Made by a program: the position numbers and the translations under genes
Shown: piece after piece, positions 59,141-64,000 of the stretch
How the letters are laid out: the number at the start of each line of letters is the position of its first letter
Numbering within the stretch: position 1 is the stretch's first letter
Origin: Quercus robur
Taxonomy: Eukaryota > Streptophyta > Magnoliopsida > Fagales > Fagaceae
NCBI RefSeq assembly: GCF_932294415.1
Contig: NC_065538.1
Location: 48,150,843 to 48,214,842, forward strand
Length of the DNA: 64,000 bases
Direction of reading: 5' to 3'
The notes under the pieces: model-generated
The model's database searches: none
What the model saw: the letters and a program-made list of their open reading frames with translations, nothing else
Told to the model about the DNA's origin: nothing

Positions 59141-60794
59141 GCCTAACTGTTTCTCTTTCCGATTCAGTTTTAGTAGGTAAATGAGATGATATGCAATGGT
59201 GTCTAGTAGTTCATACATGTGGACTTGGTCAAATTTCAAGCTTATATGTAATGATGCCTATTGTAATTTCTCATTTGTAAAATTTGTTGTAACTGGAATC
59301 ATTTTCTTTGTCATCATTGTCTTCTCCTGTTATTGTGTGATTCATCTTTAGTTGTTTCCATTAATATTTTTCAATGCAAAATATTTTCTTGTAACAAATC
59401 TTGTTAGACTTGTGGTGCTTCAACCTCTGTAATGTAACTACACATAATTTAACATAAAGCTCACATTGAGTAATACTGTGCCCAATTGCTTACCCTGTTG
59501 GACTAAAGATATCTCCTATCTGCGATGATGATGATATTGCTATTTTTTTTTTGGTGTTATATCTTAATTCCTTCTTAAGAGATGTAAGGCAATATACATA
59601 CATGCCTGTTTCCTTTTCATAGTATTGCAATCGATGGCTTCACTCTTAAAATGTCCCCAATATGAACGGTGATATTTCTGCTTTCCCGTTTGTTTATGCA
59701 ATGATTTCTGCCTGAATTCATATAATTAGTAAAAATGCAGGGTACTGTAGAAGAAACTGTTTTGTTGATGTGTATTTGACTTATGGACTTGCTTATCTAT
59801 TCTATCAACATACTTAAGAGGCACATTTATGGATGAAATGTATTGGTGCATGTAAACGAGGCACTAGTAGTCCATTTATAAGATAACTGTAGCTTAGGTA
59901 GTTACGTAAGACACTTTCATGGTAATGGCACAATGCCCTTTGAAGATCTTATCTTGTTATCTTATTAAGAAGGTTGTGATGTCAGGTTTTATCAATTCTT
60001 TTGTTGGGGTTTTAATGGTTAGGGGTTAGGGCATAGCATTGCACCATTACAGGCTGCAATTATTGCAATTGCACCAGCATGCCAATTGAAGAAAAGGATA
60101 CCTACCAACAAATCTTGTTCGGTGAAGCTTTGACAAATTTGGGGAATCTTACACTCCTAAAATTGCAAAAGTTTTTCTATTTTTTTACCTTGTTTTGTGT
60201 GAAGTAATTGTGCTATATGATTTATGTTTTTGTTAGATATTTAACTTCTTAAGGTCATCAAAAAAACAATAAAAACAGTAGCTGTAGGCAACATGTCCTA
60301 CCTATTCTACTCTGATTCTATAAACACAAATAAACACCAGACACAAAATAAATCCAAAGGAAAGAGGCTTCCGAATGGTGTGCAGAATTTGATTTAATTT
60401 TTATAATTGTTTATTTTTATTTTATTAATATTTTTTATTTACTTGCAATTTTTCTGGATACATATACATGCATTTGTATCATACGTATATAAGTGATAGG
60501 TAGTAGTTAGCTAGATACTTATATAACTGCTTAGTTCAAATCGTCGTTCAAATGTAATACTTAAATGCTGGGAATATAAATAAGAGTTCATTTCTCCTTG
60601 AAGTTATTAAACACTTTTCATTGCATTGGAGCTTATGATAGAATTATCATGATCGCATGCTCCGCTGTGGACTTCTACTCGTTTTCTTAGAAATGTAATG
60701 GCCTTCTTTGTACCTTCTATAGATTCTAGACGCACATGCAATTCTTATGTACAAACTACAATCTAATTAGAATAGGTTTATGACTACATTGACT
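59141..60794. other. RPL34 3' UTR and intergenic region
   Basis: No gene or clear repeat seen. 59141-59420 is the probable 3' UTR and polyadenylation region. Confidence 0.4.
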
Positions 60795-61070
60795 TGTAAC
60801 CAACATTCGGGTGGTCTAGTTGGTAAGATATTGGGCTAATAAGTCTTAGGACTTGGGTTCAAGCCTCAAACAACTAGCTGTATGTTGATGTTTCTTATAT
60901 CACATCTTCATTCCAAACGGTCGAAAAATAAATGAGTTTCTCACACAAATCGAGAGTATGGGGTCTCATCCAGAAGTAGGTAGGATGTTACTATGGTCAT
61001 GCCCATGTAGAGAAGCCACAATGGTCGTCCCCTTCTACCCATTTTTTATTCACCAAAAAAAAAAAAAAAA
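60795..61070 (+). mobile_element. tRNA-derived SINE, 276 bp, intact
   Basis: A box TGGTCTAGTTGGTAAG and B box GGGTTCAAGCC lie near the 5' end. A unique body and a poly-A tail follow. Flanked by perfect 13-bp direct repeats GACTACATTGACT (60782-60794 and 61071-61083). It is a different family from the 41147 SINE. Confidence 0.85.
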
Positions 61071-61083
61071 GACTACATTGACT

Positions 61084-61630
61084 AATATGGAAAAGTTATT
61101 AGTAGCTGCACCATTTAAAAATGAAGAAAACAAAATAGATGTTCTTAATGCTGTTATAATGTTTTTTGCTCTTAAAAGTTTTTTGAAACCTCACTTGTAT
61201 CATTCCTAGCTCAGATTAGGTTGTCTTGTCAATACTTCAGGCCTAACTTAGGCCTATGACTACTTTAACGTGCCAAATTCTGAAGAAAATACTATCTATT
61301 TATGGGAAAAATAGCTATTAGGCTTATTTATTATTAACTTTAGAATTTGATATTACAAGTACTGTGTGTTTTTAGTGTGGTGATTACTCCACAAGTATAA
61401 GAGCTTGTAGGGTATGGGAGTAAGAGTTAGGGGTTCAAGTATTTAAGAAGAAATTTAAAATTAAATATTATTATTTAGTTCACCTATCTAAAAAAGATGT
61501 TACAAGTAGCAATACATGCATTTTTACGGTCTTTACAAATGAAACATACATATAGGCTATAGCGAAAGAGAGCAATACTTTTTTTGATAAGTAAAACAGA
61601 GCTTTACTTATAGGTGACGTGATCTGTCAA
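61084..61630. other. Intergenic spacer
   Basis: A/T-rich with no recognisable gene or RNA; it leads into the 3' flank of the protease pseudogene. Confidence 0.4.
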
Positions 61631-61644
61631 CCATTGGACTACTT

Positions 61645-61660
61645 TTTTTTTTGAGAATCA
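61645..61660 (-). mobile_element. 16-bp retroposon micro-insertion at the protease 3' end
   Basis: TTTTTTTTGAGAATCA lies between perfect 14-bp direct repeats CCATTGGACTACTT (61631-61644 and 61661-61674). The right repeat overlaps the stop codon of the protease pseudogene. Confidence 0.7.
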
Positions 61661-61672
61661 CCATTGGACTAC

Positions 61673-63030
61673 TTAAGCAACTGTATAGGAAGCCTTCCTG
61701 TTAAGGCGATAGAGACCTTTTGGAGCTCCAGTACCTCTGTGAATCTTCATGTAGCCGCTCTCACCCCAGTTGGTTCCCCATGAATTCTTCAATAACCAAT
61801 ACTTGGTACCATCATCACTTGTTCCATACCCAATTGCAATAACAAAATGGTTTAAATAGGTCCACACTCTCCTGTGAAAACACTGCTGGTGTAGAACTTA
61901 TAGTCATGACTATAAGCCTCGATGGCAATTGAAACTGGCTGGGTGGCCACTGCTTGTAGTAATGCCTTCTCATTATTAGAAGGTACGTCTTCAAATGCAC
62001 TTATGTAAGCTGCATAAATAGATTTCTTTTCTTGGTCACAAGTTTTACTTATAGCCTCATATGGTAATTTTCTTCAGTGGCTAGTCCTATGTTTTGTATT
62101 ATATACGAAAAGGCATTATCCATGGGACCACCATGGCAGCCATGATTGCCTTCCACAGCACAGTCCAATAGTCAGACATAGAGATTAAGTTGTCAGTTTT
62201 GATTTGGATGATCCCTTCTACTGCTGCCACTGCTGAAAAGGCCCAGCAACATTCTGCATGCATAATAATCAACCATAACAGAAATCTTGTTAGGACAACG
62301 AGAAGTGCGGGAATTGAAAATAAAATTTTGAGTTTCAGATAATGCGATCCTCTTACCCTCGTGGTCTTGTTTCCTAATGGATGTAATATGTTAAGAATAA
62401 TAAGGAAACAATTCATTCTAACTGTAAGGAGCCACTGCCAGCACCAGATTGGGATCAATATGGCAAGACATAGTCAACGGCACTATTGCATATTTTGCCT
62501 CTATATAGTTTATCATTATTTTAGGGATTTGATATAGTAGACTTGCCGTGTATAGATTCAATTGCCTTGTACAGGTTCTTCTTGCATTATATAAAAGTCA
62601 GTGAACCCTTCCCAACAATTCAAGTTGAGTGTTTCTCCATTATCTCTCTCAAGGTTTTAACAAACCTTTTCATAATAGCTCCTTTCTCTCTCCAATCCAT
62701 AGTCATTGGAATTCTGGTCAGGTCTTTGTACTTGAATGTTATTGTTTCGAGAGAATTTGTTTGGTTGGAAATCTTGTTTCCAGCAGGAGAGGAAACGGAT
62801 TCTTCGTTTGTTAAGTCTGCAAATTCATTGGCACGTAGCTTGAAAGTCTGATTCCCTTCATTATTGAGTTTGTCTATGTATTCTATGTTGTCCTTGAAAT
62901 ACTTTTCTCTCTGTATTGTCTAGATGGTTGCATCCATACTGAGCCATCCATTGCTCATGTCTCTCAACAAGGGAAGCTTCAAGCAATGTGCGGGACATGG
63001 CTTGAGATATCAGTCCCCAGAATAAATAAT
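61673..63030 (-). pseudogene. SAG12-like papain cysteine protease pseudogene
   Basis: Minus-strand order is that of a plant papain precursor: propeptide I29 (AMSRTLLEASLVERHEQWMAQYG at about 63005-62935, then NNEGNQTFKL, NEFADLTNEE), an intron, the active-site Cys region (CCWAFSAVAAVEGI, about 62250-62210), then the His region ([11 protein letters not shown]) and Asn region ([14 protein letters not shown]) near the C terminus, stopping at 61673. The residue before CCWAFS reads Glu rather than Gly. Frameshifts near 62900, 62170 and 61865, and stops near 62060, break it. Arabidopsis has papain genes next to RPL34 in the same place. Confidence 0.85.
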
Positions 63031-63170
63031 GACTGTGATAAGTTTGTTTCCGTGTTTTAAAGCCATTAATTTACAAGAAGAGGGTTCTTTGGCAATAACT
63101 TTGGAAGATTGATAAATGGTAAGGAAGACAGCATACATTTTCCCAACATATAGGAGATGAGCATCCTCTC

Positions 63171-63830
63171 ATTGGCTTTCATTTGATGCATCTAACATTT
63201 CAAACTGGACTGTTGCAATAATGTTGACAGTGGCTGGCTATTGTTCTTTCTGCAGAATACAAATGAACTTGAGAGTTCTGGCAAGACATCAATCTATAAA
63301 TTTAGTATTGCTGTCAATGCATCCAAGTTGTATCCATTAATTTATTCCGGAGTGTTCTGGACTGATGTTGATGAGTGATGACTAGCGATTCTTGCAGTTG
63401 TTCTTTCCTAGTTTTTCATTTTCAATTCATGTAGTTGCTCATATGTTTGTCAGGTTATAGGATTAATACCCTCTTTTAAGTTCTTAGGTGACTTTAACAG
63501 TTAATTTGGCTTTCATTGGATGCACTTGTCAAACTGGACTGTTGCTATACCTCTGACTGTAACTGGGGCTGGCTATTGTTCTTTGTGGAGAACAATAATG
63601 AATTCTCAAGTTCTGGCAACCAACTTTCTAGCAAGACCTATCATCAATGAATGTGGTGTTGCCGTCAATCCCTTCAGCTATGTTGTTTCCATACAGACTT
63701 TCTGACCATATGCACAGGAGTGTTCTGGACTGATGATGGTGACCAGAGATTCTTGCAGTTGTTTCTTTCCTAGTTTTCCAATTTTTACTTCAACATTTAA
63801 TTGCTCGTATGGTTGTCATCAAGTAATAAT
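63171..63830. repeat. Diverged tandem repeat, about 338-bp unit, unidentified
   Basis: Copies at about 63171-63480 and 63508-63830 share TTGGCTTTCATT, AACTGGACTGTTGC, GGCTGGCTATTGTTCTTT, GGAGTGTTCTGGACTGATG and GATTCTTGCAGTTG in the same order. They are diverged, with indels. I do not recognise a protein in either strand. Confidence 0.65.
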
Positions 63831-64000
63831 TGTCAAAAGTATTTCAAGTAATAGCTAGAACTAAGAATGTTGACATTAAGTTTAACCATTTCAGTGATCA
63901 AAGATGCAATTCAACAGCATCTAGTTATTAATCAATAAGGAATTAGACTACCACAATGCATGAATCATTCTTTAAGGTATGAATCATTCTTTAAGTTTTA
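63831..64000. other. Right edge, unassigned
   Basis: A/T-rich sequence with a short direct repeat (ATGAATCATTCTTTAAG twice at the very end). Nothing else seen. Confidence 0.4.

Noticed and set aside
1-64000. CRISPR arrays, operons, phage or toxin-antitoxin systems
   Set aside because: The sequence is plant nuclear. Regular repeats are microsatellites, a minisatellite and TE arrays, and no prokaryotic gene organisation was seen.

Overview
This is a window of plant nuclear DNA: spliced genes with GT/AG introns, a nucleus-encoded plastid ribosomal protein, several retrotransposon classes, tRNA-derived SINEs and MITEs. It comes from a eudicot. A rosid tree is plausible from the repeat content, but nothing here fixes the species. 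It carries five recognisable host loci, in order: a Lin0512-family gene (1628-3935, +), two tandem trichome-birefringence-like (TBL) genes (9494-14122 and 37718-43610, both -), plastid ribosomal protein L34 (57818-59140, +), and a broken SAG12-like papain protease (61673-63030, -). From memory, this matches the Arabidopsis order around At1g29040 to At1g29090, so the locus looks like a conserved microsyntenic block stretched by transposons.

Layout. 1-992 is the end of a Gypsy-type LTR. 1.6-3.9 kb is the Lin0512 gene, followed by a 5'-truncated LINE (5.2-8.2 kb, -). 9.0-14.2 kb is TBL copy 1. A young Copia deletion derivative (14227-16200, target-site duplication GGTTT) sits about 20 bp upstream of its TATA box. 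16.4-18.9 kb is a nest of hAT-like and Mutator-like MITEs with tandem duplications. 19429-29909 is a complete Tat-lineage Gypsy element with 684-bp LTRs and duplication ATAAT. Its polyprotein frame is broken by five stop codons, but it carries an intact spliced antisense gene of 744 codons. 30.6-31.1 kb is a Harbinger-like MITE, and 31313-37016 is a full-length but dead LINE on the minus strand. 37.3-43.7 kb is TBL copy 2, whose introns hold SINEs and very short retroposon insertions. 43.7-57.5 kb is gene-free: SINE copies, a 183-bp palindrome, a 406-bp tandem duplication, an 847-bp hAT-like element, an RNase H fragment, a tRNA-Ala pseudogene next to an LTR whose U3 is a roughly 30-copy minisatellite, a solo LTR nested in that minisatellite, and further MITEs. 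57.8-64 kb holds RPL34, a SINE, the protease pseudogene and an unidentified diverged tandem repeat.

The two TBL genes share exon structure and phases. They also share downstream, intronic and upstream noncoding sequence, so they arose by segmental tandem duplication. Copy 2 then serves as the empty-site control for many insertions in copy 1. The most interesting observations are the intact antisense gene inside a deaminated retrotransposon, the Copia insertion in a core promoter, the family of 13-23 bp poly-T insertions with full target-site duplications, and the palindrome at 47.5 kb. I saw no prokaryote-style defence or toxin system.
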